NCBI RefSeq assembly: GCF_003097315.1
Contig: NZ_QDDL01000001.1
Span: 1,054,001 to 1,118,000 of the forward strand
Length of the DNA stretch: 64,000 bases
Source: Pelagibaculum spongiae
Lineage (GTDB): Bacteria; Pseudomonadota; Gammaproteobacteria; Enterobacterales; Pelagibaculaceae
Direction: 5' to 3'
A program made the position numbers and the translations under genes. Every line of letters begins with the position of its first letter. Positions within the stretch are counted from its first letter, which is position 1. Below, one piece after another: positions 43,066 to 52,921 of this stretch. The notes under the pieces were generated by a model. The model had not been told where the DNA came from. It saw only the letters and a list, made by a program, of their open reading frames with translations, and did no database searches.

Positions 43066-44244
43066 ATGCACGAAGTAGTCATAGTTGCCGCGGGTCGTAC
43101 CGCAATCGGAAGTTTTGGCGGCAGCCTTGCCGGTGTTCCAGCTACCGAATTGGGCGCAACCGTTATTCGCGGCTTGCTGCAAAGTAGCAAAATCCAACCT
43201 GAACAAATCGATGAAGTCATCCTCGGCCAAGTATTAACTGCTGGCTGTGGTCAAAACCCTGCGCGTCAGGCTTCAATCAATGCTGGCCTGAAAGCCGAAA
43301 CCCCATGCATGACCATTAACAAGGTTTGCGGCAGTGGTTTAAAAGCTGTTCAACTGGCAGCCCAAGCGATTGCTTTGGGTGAAGCAGAAATGATTATTGC
43401 TGGCGGTCAGGAAAATATGAGTGCATCGGCACATATTCTGCCTGCTTCCCGTGATGGCAAAAAAATGGGTAACTGGGAATTGCAAGACACCATGATCAGC
43501 GATGGATTATGGGATGCTTTCAATGACTACCACATGGGTATTACTGCCGAGAACTTGGCAGAAAAATATTCAATTAGTCGCCAGGAACAAGACTTGTTTG
43601 CAGTCACTTCGCAAAACAAGGCCGAAGCGGCGCAAAATGCTGGTAAATTTAACGACGAGATTATTGCCGTTTCAATTCCACAGCGTCGTAAAGATCCAAT
43701 CATTTTTGATCAGGATGAATACCCTCGTCACGGTGCCGACATCGAAGGCATGACCAAGCTTCGCCCGGCCTTTAAAAAAGATGGCACGGTAACCGCCGCT
43801 AATGCTTCTGGCATTAATGACGGCGCAGCCGCTGTGATTGTTTGTTCTGCCGAAAAAGCCGCAGAACTGGGTTTAACGCCTCTGGCAACCATTGCTGCAT
43901 CAGCGAGCGCTGGTGTTGACCCATCAATTATGGGTATTGGCCCGGTACCAGCCACTCGCAAGTGTCTGGAAAAAGCTGGCTGGAGCATGGATCAACTCGA
44001 TTTGATCGAAGCGAATGAAGCTTTCGCCGCGCAAGCAATTGCCGTAGGCAAAGAACTGAAGATTGATGCTGAAAAATTAAACGTCAACGGCGGTGCAATC
44101 GCACTGGGCCACCCAATTGGTGCATCCGGTTGTCGTATTCTGGTTAGCCTGATCCACGAAATGCAAAAACGCGACGCCAAAAAAGGCGTGGCGACATTAT
44201 GCATTGGCGGCGGCCAGGGTGTTGCATTAGCGCTCGCGCGTTAA
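43066..44244 (+). CDS. acetyl-CoA C-acetyltransferase
   Basis: A 392-residue thiolase. Nucleophilic cysteine C88 in [10 protein letters not shown], catalytic His in [12 protein letters not shown] and second Cys in [10 protein letters not shown]. It condenses two acetyl-CoA to acetoacetyl-CoA or cleaves it; PhaA/AtoB type. AGGAG precedes the ATG. It is alone between repeat-rich gaps, so no operon context (no pha or ato genes) tells which pathway it serves. Confidence 0.94.
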   Translation: MHEVVIVAAGRTAIGSFGGSLAGVPATELGATVIRGLLQSSKIQPEQIDEVILGQVLTAGCGQNPARQASINAGLKAETPCMTINKVCGSGLKAVQLAAQAIALGEAEMIIAGGQENMSASAHILPASRDGKKMGNWELQDTMISDGLWDAFNDYHMGITAENLAEKYSISRQEQDLFAVTSQNKAEAAQNAGKFNDEIIAVSIPQRRKDPIIFDQDEYPRHGADIEGMTKLRPAFKKDGTVTAANASGINDGAAAVIVCSAEKAAELGLTPLATIAASASAGVDPSIMGIGPVPATRKCLEKAGWSMDQLDLIEANEAFAAQAIAVGKELKIDAEKLNVNGGAIALGHPIGASGCRILVSLIHEMQKRDAKKGVATLCIGGGQGVALALAR

Positions 44245-44356
44245 AAAAACACCACCCTATTTCGGTCGGGCTGTTTCAATTCAGCCTGCAGCAGCCTGGC
44301 TGAAATACCTTGAATGCTTCTTTTTAAATCCCTCAAAAACTTTCACCGCACCTTCG

Positions 44357-44515
44357 TTTTATTGCTAGCCAGCGCGTCATCCATAGTTCGGTTATTCGGT
44401 TTTAATTGCTGGCCACCGCGTCATCCATAGTTTGGCTACTCAGTTTTCATTGCTAGCCCCTGCGTCATCCATAGTTTGGCTACTCAGTTTTCATTACTAG
44501 CCCCCGCGTCATCCT
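44357..44515 (+). repeat. tandem repeat, about 3.6 copies of a 44-base unit
   Basis: Units start at 44357, 44401, 44445 and 44489 (last partial), each exactly 44 bases: TTTNATTGCTAGCC, then CGCGTCATCCATAG, then TTTGGCTACTCAGT. Units 2 and 3 are the closest. The last unit runs into the CGTCATCCTCGCC segment of the dispersed repeat type. The surrounding 44245-44964 has no convincing gene. Confidence 0.9.
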
Positions 44516-44964
44516 CGCCACGGAGGGCGGGGAACCATGGCCATGGATGGTAAAAGAACTTACTTCAGATCAAACAACCACCTGCCAATTACACTGCAAG
44601 CGCCTCAAATCCAACCAAACCCTTTGATTAGATTATCAATAGCGGTAGAATTACAAAATAACATTTGTCTAGCAGATACTTAGCGCCATCTAAAGATGCA
44701 TTCGGAAAGCACGTATCGCTAATAAACCGAGCCAACAGGCAAACCGAGCGGCTCGGATAACCGGGTGATATCGGGATATTCGATCAACAAAATTAGCAGT
44801 AACAGTGAAACCCATTGCTAATTGACTAATAACCGAGACATTGTATTGACGGGACTGATTAACTGGCGAATTTACAGCCTCTGATACCGGAAATATCTGG
44901 ATAGTCAAGCCAAGAAAAACGGGGTTTCCTACCAATACAATGTTAACAATACAAGGATAGTTTC

Positions 44965-45348
44965 GTGCGAATAGAGAGTCAGCAAGAAAGGATAATGAGA
45001 CTTCAAAGTGCAGTAAATGCAATATTACTGCATGAACCTGCTAATAGTTTTAGAAACCTTATCGAAAACAATGAAGATCTGTTCAAAGGATTTAGGTTAG
45101 TTTATTCCACGAATAATCTTGATTCTGATTTTTCACATTCCTCTCTGAAGGAAATTGAAGAACATTGCCCAACACTTAAAAAGTATTTCTATGGAAAGGG
45201 AATATTGTTCTATTCAGATAAACTCTACGCTGCGACAAAGAGACAAGGGCGCATTGAAATACCAATTGACTACTCACTAAGCCTTGACTCAAATGCGGCT
45301 GAAAGGTTTAGAGTTTGGGAGAATGGTGGTTCTCTAGATAAAGCATAA
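44965..45348 (+). CDS. hypothetical protein, possibly truncated
   Basis: A 127-residue AT-rich frame from a GTG at 44965 with AAGGAT upstream; an ATG at 44995 is an alternative. It is hydrophilic and mixed alpha/beta. The end (DYSLSLDSNAAERFRVWENG) looks like the middle of a longer protein family of unknown function, in which an Asp-Ser-Asn segment continues well beyond, so this may be the N-terminal remnant of a larger gene broken near the transposase that follows. No function is assigned. Confidence 0.45.
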   Translation: MRIESQQERIMRLQSAVNAILLHEPANSFRNLIENNEDLFKGFRLVYSTNNLDSDFSHSSLKEIEEHCPTLKKYFYGKGILFYSDKLYAATKRQGRIEIPIDYSLSLDSNAAERFRVWENGGSLDKA

Positions 45349-45483
45349 GAATAACGCCACCCAAGATACTATTTATACTTGCCAAAAAACATTTGATTTC
45401 TCATATGGTTGCCATTGATTTAATCTTTGGCAACCGTTGATTTTTGCAGGAACGGCACTTGAAAAAGTTGTCATTTTCACATC

Positions 45484-46581
45484 ATGCCAGCACCTAGAGC
45501 TATTCTATACGATCCGAAAGAAAATCCATTTCTCCATGTAATTTCGCGTTGTGTTAGGCGAGGGTGGCTGTGTGGTGAAGATCCAACGCTACTTAAAAAG
45601 CACCGTAAGAATTACGATCACCGTCGCCAGTGGATTGTCGATAGAATTGATCGGCTGAGCAAGGCATTTGCGGTTGATATCGCAGCTTACGCTGTGATGT
45701 CGAATCATTATCATCTAGTAGTTTATGTCGATGTCGAGCGTGCAAAAAGCTGGAATATTAGGCAGGTGCTGTTGCAATACTGCAAAGTGTTTTCGCCTCA
45801 CCCTTGGGTTAAAGATTATCTCGATCCAAACAAGCACCGTTTACTTACCCATATGCAAGTTCAGTGGGTTGAAGACACTGCCAACACGATTTACCGAGAA
45901 CGGCTTTATTCCATTAGCTGGTTTATGCGCTCAATTAACGAGCCGCTAGCACGCATCGCCAATGCGGAAGATCTATGCAAAGGCCGCTTTTGAGAAGGGC
46001 GCTTTAAAGCGCAAGCGTTGCTCGATCAACAAGCACTGCTAACCTGCATGGCTTATGTCGATCTTAACCCGCTTCGTGCAGGCATTGCACAAACCCCGGA
46101 AGACTCAAATTACACTTCAGTTCAAGCGCGAGTGGAAACGGAATTACCCGCGAGTAATCATCGCAGGAAAAAAAGCCGAAAAAGAAATCATCAACGCCGA
46201 TATGATTACAATTTCGCCCGATTAAAACCTTTTGTCGATAGTGAAAGAAAACCCAGCATTAACATCAAAGACACGGTTCATCCGCTGCCATTAAAAGATT
46301 ATTTGGAATTAGTTGATGCCAGTGCTCGCATGGCGCGCACTGATAAGAAACATATGGACAGCAGTTTGCCGCCCATTTTTGAACGATTAGAAATCAAAAC
46401 AGATGCTCGCTGGTGGGCTTCTGCCATGAGCGGTCGCAGCACTGTGATGGCCAGTGCAAGACAGTTTGCCCATGCGATGGGCGATGCGCTGAACCTCAAA
46501 CAGTTTAAAGAGCGGGTCAAACAACAAACCGAGGCTTGGCAACAGCAAGCACAAACATCTGGAAAACAACCACCCTCCTGA
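45484..46581 (+). pseudogene. REP-associated tyrosine transposase (RAYT), interrupted by an in-frame stop
   Basis: Two frames in the same phase (45484-45993 and onward to 46581) form one Y1-transposase of the REP-associated family: ISRCVRRGWLCG at the start, the HUH-type metal motif NHYHLVVYVD near 78-87, and SWFMRSINEPLARIA near 146. At 45991 a TGA stands where relatives have tryptophan in F-W-EGRFKAQALLD, a single TGG to TGA change. The downstream half (AYVDLNPLRAG, then a long basic C-terminus) is otherwise intact. RAYTs mobilise REP sequences. The catalytic part is upstream of the stop, so a shortened product could still be made, but loss of function is likely. Confidence 0.9.
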
Positions 46582-47033
46582 TGCTCATTTTTATTGGGTG
46601 AGTTTAAGTCAGAAGCTTTAAAATAAGATGTAATTTCAATAACCAGAGTTAATCTGGTTTTCGCCGTGGCATCAATTCGGTATGATCGCATTCGAAACGA
46701 AGAAAGTGACTGCCGCAATCGCATCGAATGCCAGTTTTTTCAGTTATCCCGGTCATTAGATTTATTGATTGGGATATAGTTAAGATCATGGGTGGCGTAT
46801 TGAAATTTGCTCATTTTTATTGGGTGAGTTTAAGTCAGAAGCTTTAAAATAAGATGTAATTTCAATAACCAGAGTTAATCTGGTTTTCGTCGTGACATCA
46901 ATTCAGTATAATCGTATTCGAAATGAAGAAACGGTTGCCGCAATCGCGTTGAATGTCAGTTTTTTTCAGTTATCCCGGTCATTAGATTTATTGATTGGGA
47001 TATAGTTAAGATCATGGGTGGCGTATTGAAATT
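46582..47033 (+). repeat. 226-base direct duplication immediately downstream of the RAYT gene
   Basis: Copy 1 (46582-46807) and copy 2 (46808-47033) are head-to-tail, equal in length and differ by scattered substitutions (for example CGCCGTGGCATC versus CGTCGTGACATC). Each contains the near-palindrome ACCAGAGTTAATCTGGTT, then a stretch with TTATCCCGGTCATTAG. No gene fits in either copy. Confidence 0.92.
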
Positions 47034-47153
47034 CTAGGTACATGATGAAAATAGAATTTTTTAAGTCGATGGGAATTATATCTAAATATTGGCGGAGGCG
47101 ATTGGTGTTCACAGCAATAAATTTTCGGGCATTATCCTTAATCAGTCATCATC

Positions 47154-47909
47154 CTATTCATAGTAAACCCCCGGTGTCAGATTGTGACATGTAAAGAATG
47201 AATCCGCTGCACTATTTATTGGGCTCAACCGATTCATTTTCTGTGCCAGTAACAACTGGTAAATTTTCCAATTGTGGCTCGGGTCGACCTCTAGATCTGC
47301 CACCGCTTTATAGCCAGCACCAATCAGTCCAAAACTAGAGGTAGGGTAGAGCTCAAGTTTTCTTTTCAAAATACCATTCTCGATACTATCGAACAGGATA
47401 CTGCTATTTTTCGGCGAAATGCAGCATAAGCTGCATATAGCACCAGTAATTCTGATATTCGATTCAATTTTTTCGTGAGCACTCTCCTTAGCCAACGCAA
47501 GCCCTATAAACTCACTAGCAGCCAAAAAGCTTTGCATTAGACTAATGGCCATCGCAAGTGATGAGCCAGAAGCAGCCCAATCCAGAATAACTATTTTTTT
47601 ATCTGGCGGAATGTAGCAACAAAATTTTTGGTAGAGGCAAACGGATTTCTTCCAATGCATATGCGGATTAAAACTGCTAGAAGTGTAGCCCTGAAAAGAA
47701 ATAGGCATTAATGTTGCATTATCTTTTCCAGAAATATGCTGAATGGCAGCAATGACTGGTGCAGGGGAACGGCCTATGCCGAGAAAGAAATGCTCACTTA
47801 CTGGAAAACGACTTAAGATGAGCTGACACAAGGAATGAAGCTCTTCAAAATGAGTGTGATCAAGCTGGCTAAACAAAATGCATTCCGGGTCTGTGCTTTC
47901 AACGTCCAA
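47154..47909 (-). CDS. hypothetical protein with phosphoribosyltransferase-like features
   Basis: A 251-residue soluble protein, rich in Ser and Cys. FFLGIGRSPAPVIAAIQ (about 41-57) and KKIVILDWAASGSSLAMA (about 105-122) resemble the early strand-loop and the PRPP-loop region of type I phosphoribosyltransferases, but the acidic pair typical of that loop is replaced by a single Asp, so catalysis is uncertain. No signal peptide. It stands alone, in the opposite direction to most neighbours. The PRTase idea is weak inference; no family was identified with certainty. Confidence 0.6.
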   Translation of the reverse strand: MDVESTDPECILFSQLDHTHFEELHSLCQLILSRFPVSEHFFLGIGRSPAPVIAAIQHISGKDNATLMPISFQGYTSSSFNPHMHWKKSVCLYQKFCCYIPPDKKIVILDWAASGSSLAMAISLMQSFLAASEFIGLALAKESAHEKIESNIRITGAICSLCCISPKNSSILFDSIENGILKRKLELYPTSSFGLIGAGYKAVADLEVDPSHNWKIYQLLLAQKMNRLSPINSAADSFFTCHNLTPGVYYE

Positions 47910-48599
47910 GTAGAATTTTCACTCGCTAGCCGGTTAACTGACTAACTGAGCATAGTTAAAGAAAAGCTACATTGCCGATCGCAAAAGCCCAAAAACCGTG
48001 CTCGTCACGATTTTTTATTTTAATGCTACAGATGATGCCTAGCAGAATCAGTGAACATGGATTAGAGAGATGTAAATTCGAAATTAGATCCGTTAATTAA
48101 CCAACCTCTGATCTGACACCTATGGATGAGACGCCTAAAGCTCTGAGGGAAACAACTGCGCCGGGAAACAACTGCGCCAGCCATAGAAATAACAATGCAA
48201 GATAAAACACAGTTTATGGGTAAACTGGTTTGTTTTTCTTTCAGTTAACTCATCATTAATGTTTTTTTGTTGCTGAGAAAAACCTTTCCACCCAAAGCTC
48301 CTAGAACTTCATCCCCAAGAACTTTTTATATTGAATAGATCAGTAAATTATATTATTGGTCTGCTTTCTTGAAACCAGGCTGAACTAGCATCAAATCAAC
48401 CAAAGGCCTCACTCGACTCAGCTTGCACTGCAAGCCAGCCGGTACCTGACGATGTAATAGTAAATACACCACTAATCCGGCAGTATAATCACAATCGAAC
48501 CAACAACAAAACCGAGCCAACCCACTCTTTTAAGCAACCTAATATCCAGGTCATAAGAGAGTTGCTACAGGCTTGCGATGCTGCACAAAGAATATTGCA
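47910..48599. other. 690-base intergenic region, repeat-containing
   Basis: No supported gene. GGGAAACAACTGCGCC occurs twice in exact tandem at 48147-48178. The segment near 47985-48015 (CAAAAACCGTGCTCGTCACGATTTTTT) shares words with 50325-50350 (CAAACACCGTGCTAGCTAAGATTT), suggesting diverged copies of a spacer sequence. Confidence 0.5.
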
Positions 48600-49139
48600 T
48601 TGAAACTAAGGTTTTTATTTGCTCTGACGGTTATTTTTTCTAGCTCAGCTTTTGCAGAAAAATGTAAATTGGAATACTTGACCAAGTTGGAATATACCGA
48701 TATAGAATGCCAATTTTATCTCGGTACTGCGGCTTATAGAAACCAAGTTTATTCAGCGGCAGTTGCACACTGGAAGTACATTATTGAATCTCCCGTAAAA
48801 TATGAAGGTGATAGTGAAATAAAATCGAGTGCACTTAGCACAGTTACCTTTCTAACTTACCATGGGTTAGGTGTAAAAAAAGATAGAGAAAAAGCAGTAA
48901 GCCACTGGAAAGATGCTGTAAAAAGCGGTGACCTCGAAGCTCGAAGACACTTGGGTTTTGCCTACTTTGATGCTAATTTTCGCGGTAAAAATTTGGTCGA
49001 AGCCTTAGGTTGGTACGAATCTATTTTTCTTTTAGTGCCTAACCCTGAAGTGCTGGATGAATCCGATCAAGCAGTATTTAACGATGCTGTCGAAGGTAGT
49101 TTGAAACTAAAAGAAATATTATCTGATCGCCAACAATAA
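48600..49139 (+). CDS. exported Sel1-like repeat protein
   Basis: From a TTG at 48600 the protein starts with a clean signal peptide (KLRFLFALTVIFSSSAFA) and continues for 179 residues in all; the frame is also open to a TTG at 48573. One strong Sel1-like repeat is visible (TYHGLGVKKDREKAVSHWKD), flanked by two diverged copies (CQFYLGTAAYRNQVYSAAVA and HLGFAYFDANFRGKNLVEAL). Sel1 proteins are helical scaffolds for protein-protein contacts, often periplasmic. No ATG is available. It is a single gene. Confidence 0.7.
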   Translation: MKLRFLFALTVIFSSSAFAEKCKLEYLTKLEYTDIECQFYLGTAAYRNQVYSAAVAHWKYIIESPVKYEGDSEIKSSALSTVTFLTYHGLGVKKDREKAVSHWKDAVKSGDLEARRHLGFAYFDANFRGKNLVEALGWYESIFLLVPNPEVLDESDQAVFNDAVEGSLKLKEILSDRQQ

Positions 49140-49378
49140 AAAGCAAAAACATTCGCAAGAGCAGTACTCTAAAAGCTAAAGCAATGGCTATGATATTTTG
49201 AAAGTATAACTCAATCCTTCCAGCCACAATCTCACCAACCTGCATCTAAATATTTTTATCGTCAGTTCTAGTTGAAATGAAAAATTACAGTAAAGGTCGC
49301 TATTTTCTTAAAATATAACCTCTCTTCCACTCCTCTATTATCAATAAACTGAAATAGTGAAAAGTTAATATAAAAATA

Positions 49379-50266
49379 TTATTTTCTCTGATACCACTTT
49401 TTCTTAGGAGAACCTTTTACCGGAGCGACAGGAGTGACAGGAGCTATCGATGGTTCGAATTCTATTGCTCGCCAATATTGTAAATTTCTCGCGTTGCTCA
49501 AATAATATCCTATAAAAGCATCAGCCACTTTTTGCAAGGGCTCGTCTAATAATTCCGAGGTGTATCTGCTATGAAAATTAATTTCAACACCATCAGAAAT
49601 AAATATTTTTCGGCCAATAGGAGTATTGACTGTAGCGATTATAGCGATATCACCCAACTCTCTATCGACATCTGTACTGTAAAGATAAATTAAAGCAGCA
49701 TCGGATCTTCGAAGAATATGTCTAATGCTATTGCTTGCTTGCATCGCTTTTGCCATCTTCTTTGAGTTCTCGTCCATTGATGCTGGCAGATCAAATAGCT
49801 GCCAACTTAATGGATTCTCTGGACAGATCTTTGGAACGGTAAAGCTGAGGGTTCCAAAAGATAATATCCTCACACAACTAGGCATCTTCACATAAAAAAG
49901 GTCGTTAGCGCCATCAAAAACAGATCCTGCCGCATTGGCGCCTACCGCTCCAGCGTCATCAGGCACAGGTTTTTCCTTGAAATGGCCCACTGCAAATTTA
50001 GCTTGAGGAGTTTCGAGAAGCTCCTTAAATCGACCTCTATCACCACCTGCAGCCAATAAACCACAGCAACCATAGATCACTCTCGCAAGATCATTTGAGA
50101 TGACCGCACCTTGCGTGGACATGGCAACTCTCCTGGAGATATTAATTTTTTTGACACTACTGCCCCCAGGAAGAGCACCTTGGATGGCAGACATAAGAAC
50201 ACTTTGCTGTGCAGTAATTTCTTCCTGCATCTCTCGATCTTCTATTGCCATCCTGTCCATAATCAA
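49379..50266 (-). CDS. hypothetical protein, 295 residues
   Basis: A soluble protein with a charged N-terminal helix (DRMAIEDREMQEEITAQQSV), a mixed middle region (SWQLFDLPASMDENSKKMAK) and a basic, Pro/Val-rich tail (VAPVKGSPKKKWYQRK). Residues 70-130 include GCCGLLAAGGDRGRF. No signal peptide or membrane span. No family recognised. Three ATGs occur in the first six codons region; the first (50266) and the third codon are equally possible. It is a lone gene in the accessory region. Confidence 0.65.
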   Translation of the reverse strand: MIMDRMAIEDREMQEEITAQQSVLMSAIQGALPGGSSVKKINISRRVAMSTQGAVISNDLARVIYGCCGLLAAGGDRGRFKELLETPQAKFAVGHFKEKPVPDDAGAVGANAAGSVFDGANDLFYVKMPSCVRILSFGTLSFTVPKICPENPLSWQLFDLPASMDENSKKMAKAMQASNSIRHILRRSDAALIYLYSTDVDRELGDIAIIATVNTPIGRKIFISDGVEINFHSRYTSELLDEPLQKVADAFIGYYLSNARNLQYWRAIEFEPSIAPVTPVAPVKGSPKKKWYQRK

Positions 50267-50757
50267 AATCCATTTTGAATAATACGATCAATGTAGACAG
50301 AGAAATGTTGATTTACCAGCTACCCAAACACCGTGCTAGCTAAGATTTCACTAACATTAATCAAAATTTTTCTTATCGCCAGTAAACCGGTTTAGACCTC
50401 TCGATCTACTGGTCTGCTGAGTCATTTAAAAAAACTGCTTGTCACAGTTTGTTTTATACCTTCGACTGCAACATCACCAGAGGCCCTAATCAGTTCAACT
50501 TGCAAGGCAAGCCCAGGATGAATGTGCAGTGATTGAGCCACTGTATGACGCAAATCTGAAATTATAAAGCATGGGCAAGCGGGCCGATGTTAGATGACTC
50601 AATAGTAAATTGAGAGACATTCCGGCAATATGCTCGACCAAAGTAACAACAAAACCAAACTGACACCTCTTCAAGAGCTTTTTTTGCAAGCTCTTAACGA
50701 ATACCTTTCAGTCAAATCGAATGCAATCCACTGATCAATCAAGGTAAATTTGAAGAC
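50267..50757. other. intergenic region, partly repeated at 51.2 kb
   Basis: No supported gene. TCATTTAAAAAAACTGCTTG (about 50422-50441) and the following TTTGTTTTATACC resemble GCATTTAAAACCTGTTTGC and TCTGTTTTAACTC at 51298-51335, so the small gene between them is flanked by diverged direct repeats. Confidence 0.4.
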
Positions 50758-51129
50758 ATGAAGATAACAGCTGCAATTTATACATTAATTATGCTGTGTA
50801 CAGTTTTACTAGCTCCATATCAGTTACCAGTCCCCAAAATTGGCGGCGTATTGGATGCAGGGTATCACTGGACTTGTAGCAGTTCGAAAACGACTGGGTT
50901 TAGGTGTGGCCACCCAAATGTAAAAGCCGAAGACAGCAAGCTAGTTAGCAAAGCCTTAACGTTTGTTAAATTAGAAAAACTAGCTACAAAAAGCATCCCC
51001 ATTAAGTATCGTTTGAATTACACACGGTTAATATCTGAGTGGTTATTTATAACATTTCTCACATTAATATGGATGCTTGCATTTCAATTCAGTAATACTC
51101 CCAACAAAAAAAAGCAAGTAGGCGTATAG
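50758..51129 (+). CDS. small two-helix membrane protein, 123 residues
   Basis: N-terminal hydrophobic segment (IYTLIMLCTVLLAPY), a polar middle of about 65 residues with two cysteines (HWTCSSSKTTGFRCGH, candidates for a disulfide outside the cytoplasm) and a C-terminal membrane segment (EWLFITFLTLIWMLAFQF) followed by a basic tail. This places the middle part in the periplasm. Function unknown. Confidence 0.6.
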   Translation: MKITAAIYTLIMLCTVLLAPYQLPVPKIGGVLDAGYHWTCSSSKTTGFRCGHPNVKAEDSKLVSKALTFVKLEKLATKSIPIKYRLNYTRLISEWLFITFLTLIWMLAFQFSNTPNKKKQVGV

Positions 51130-51868
51130 AGAATAGAAATAGATAACTTACACTGGGAGCGCAGCCTATCTCACTTACACCTTATGCTCTTAAATTTTTT
51201 TGATAAAAAAGCCACGCTACCCACGATCTAGTTAATCCCAGACTAAATGTTTTTTATCTCTCGTAGATCAGTAGACTTTACAGCCAGCCTGTCGAGGCAT
51301 TTAAAACCTGTTTGCTGCAATCTGTTTTAACTCTAGCAATAGCTGCTCAGCCTGCAACAGACATTTTTAATGCGAAAACATAGCATTTCATTAATTAGCT
51401 ATTATTGCTCTATTTTTTAGAACCAATCTAACCGTGACTACAACATAATAAATTTTTAGGTAGACATGATTAAAATAGTGGTTGGTGCGGATACGTCACT
51501 AATAATCTTTTTAAAACTGCGAATTTTCTTTCTTTAGAGTAAAATGGCATGTCCGCATATTTCCCCACTCCTGATTAAGAAAAGAGTGGATTAACTTAAA
51601 GGACAACTATCCTGACAGGACGGGGTAGTAACACCAGCTGCAGTTGATAGAATAGAAATACCGGTACTTACTAATGATACTTCAGCATTGATCGAAAGTT
51701 TAGATGATGAAGAGCTAACCGCTTGCCAGCTATAGCTGCAGATGTTTTAGATCTTAAGAGCATGTATTTGAAAAAACAACACGATAAAAATACAGTAGTG
51801 AGCGCCCCTCTTCAATAGGTGAGACTATACTCTCAGCCAACACTCGTTGACAAAGGGAGAGAAGTGAA
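51130..51868. other. 740-base intergenic region with a decayed reading frame
   Basis: A frame without a start codon at about 51627-51737 ends in ALIESLDDEELTACQL and looks like former coding sequence; the acidic end resembles leader regions of some peptide precursors, but this is speculative. A 16-codon ATG frame (from about 51544) lies upstream of it. Otherwise AT-rich and empty. Confidence 0.35.
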
Positions 51869-52594
51869 ATGGATTCTACAGATCAGAGAATGAGTGCTAT
51901 TTACCAAATCTGGAATGTGTGTGGTATTAATAAAGTAGATGATTTCAATGCAGCGATTCATGAAAAAAACAGATTATTGTTAAGAAGAAGTGGGCTATGT
52001 GTAATCTGGCTGGCAAATGCTTTAATCGAAAAAAATTATAATTGCCGACAATTCGAACAATACTTTACTGAGCCAGAAAAAAAAGAGCAGTTACGCCATA
52101 TAGAACAATGGGCAGCGCCGTTATTGTTACAAACAACATATGAAATGAGGGGGCACCATGGTTTCAATCAAGGAGAAGAAATTCGCGAAATTGATATCAA
52201 TAAACTTGATACGAGTAATCCGCCTATCAGCGAAAAGCTTAGCGATGGCTCGCGTGAAACAAATAGAATAGTTGTTAGAAGTATTTTTGATAAAATCGAG
52301 TTTCATTCTAACGGAGAAGGGGTTTTAATAAAAGCTATAAGCAAGGATTATTCTAGCTCGGCAGTTCTTGCTGTTTTTCGAAATTATTGTGACAACAAGC
52401 TATATCTTTTTGATCCTCTGATAGGTGTTTTATCGTTGAATACATTAGATATAGCACGCGTTGCAATGATGGTAGATAGTTTATTAAATCATAAATACCT
52501 CATTACAAAAGGTTCTATTAATTGGTATAACTTCACTAGATCAAACCCACATCTTTTAATGACTGCAAAGGAATATAATGCACTTGGAAATTAA
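51869..52594 (+). CDS. YopT/C58 peptidase-like protein with catalytic His not seen
   Basis: A 241-residue soluble protein. SGLCVIWLANALIEKN (C44) looks like the nucleophile helix of YopT/AvrPphB-type (C58) cysteine peptidases, and SSSAVLAVFRNYCDNKLYLFDPLIG (quoted in parts: SSSAVLAVFR and LYLFDPLIG, D182) looks like their His and Asp strands. At the expected His position there is Ser (SSS, 162-164), so activity is doubtful or uses another residue. AGGGAGAGAAG precedes the ATG. AT-rich, alone. C58-type proteins are often toxins or effectors; this is inference from motif order only. Confidence 0.55.
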   Translation: MDSTDQRMSAIYQIWNVCGINKVDDFNAAIHEKNRLLLRRSGLCVIWLANALIEKNYNCRQFEQYFTEPEKKEQLRHIEQWAAPLLLQTTYEMRGHHGFNQGEEIREIDINKLDTSNPPISEKLSDGSRETNRIVVRSIFDKIEFHSNGEGVLIKAISKDYSSSAVLAVFRNYCDNKLYLFDPLIGVLSLNTLDIARVAMMVDSLLNHKYLITKGSINWYNFTRSNPHLLMTAKEYNALGN

Positions 52595-52921
52595 TTATAA
52601 AAACACAGTCAATTAACACTCTGACATTACTCTTTAATCGTAGAGTATTATATATCGTTACAAATAATTTTGAGCTAACCTATCTAACCCAATCTATCGG
52701 ATTAACAGTGTCAGCACTCGCATAATATTTACCCTGTGCGATGCGCCTACTTTTCTAAGAGTGAGTCTACACGAAATTATTTAGGTGATGGTTTTACCGT
52801 TATTTCGCACTACATATATTTTATTTCCGCCGGACGATATTATTAGCTTTAGCAATATTTTTTTGGCTCTTTTTTATTGGATTACTCTATTTTTTTCAAC
52901 TGATATTTAATTAATATTTGG
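52595..52921. other. intergenic region
   Basis: AT-rich (TTTTTTTGGCTCTTTTTTATTGG words near 52860); no gene seen. It should contain the promoter of the MTHFR-like gene. Confidence 0.4.

Noticed and set aside
44357-44515. CRISPR array
   Set aside because: The 44-base units are contiguous with no distinct spacers and no cas gene in the window.
44690-45022. 110-codon minus-strand frame
   Set aside because: Overlaps the start of the more protein-like plus-strand frame and has no recognisable features or ribosome site.
45991-45993. TGA as selenocysteine or recoded codon
   Set aside because: No SECIS-like context was seen and the position is Trp in the family, so a nonsense change is simpler.
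47042-47194. 50-codon plus-strand frame after the duplication
   Set aside because: Overlaps the end of the opposite-strand gene at 47154 and its composition is not protein-like.
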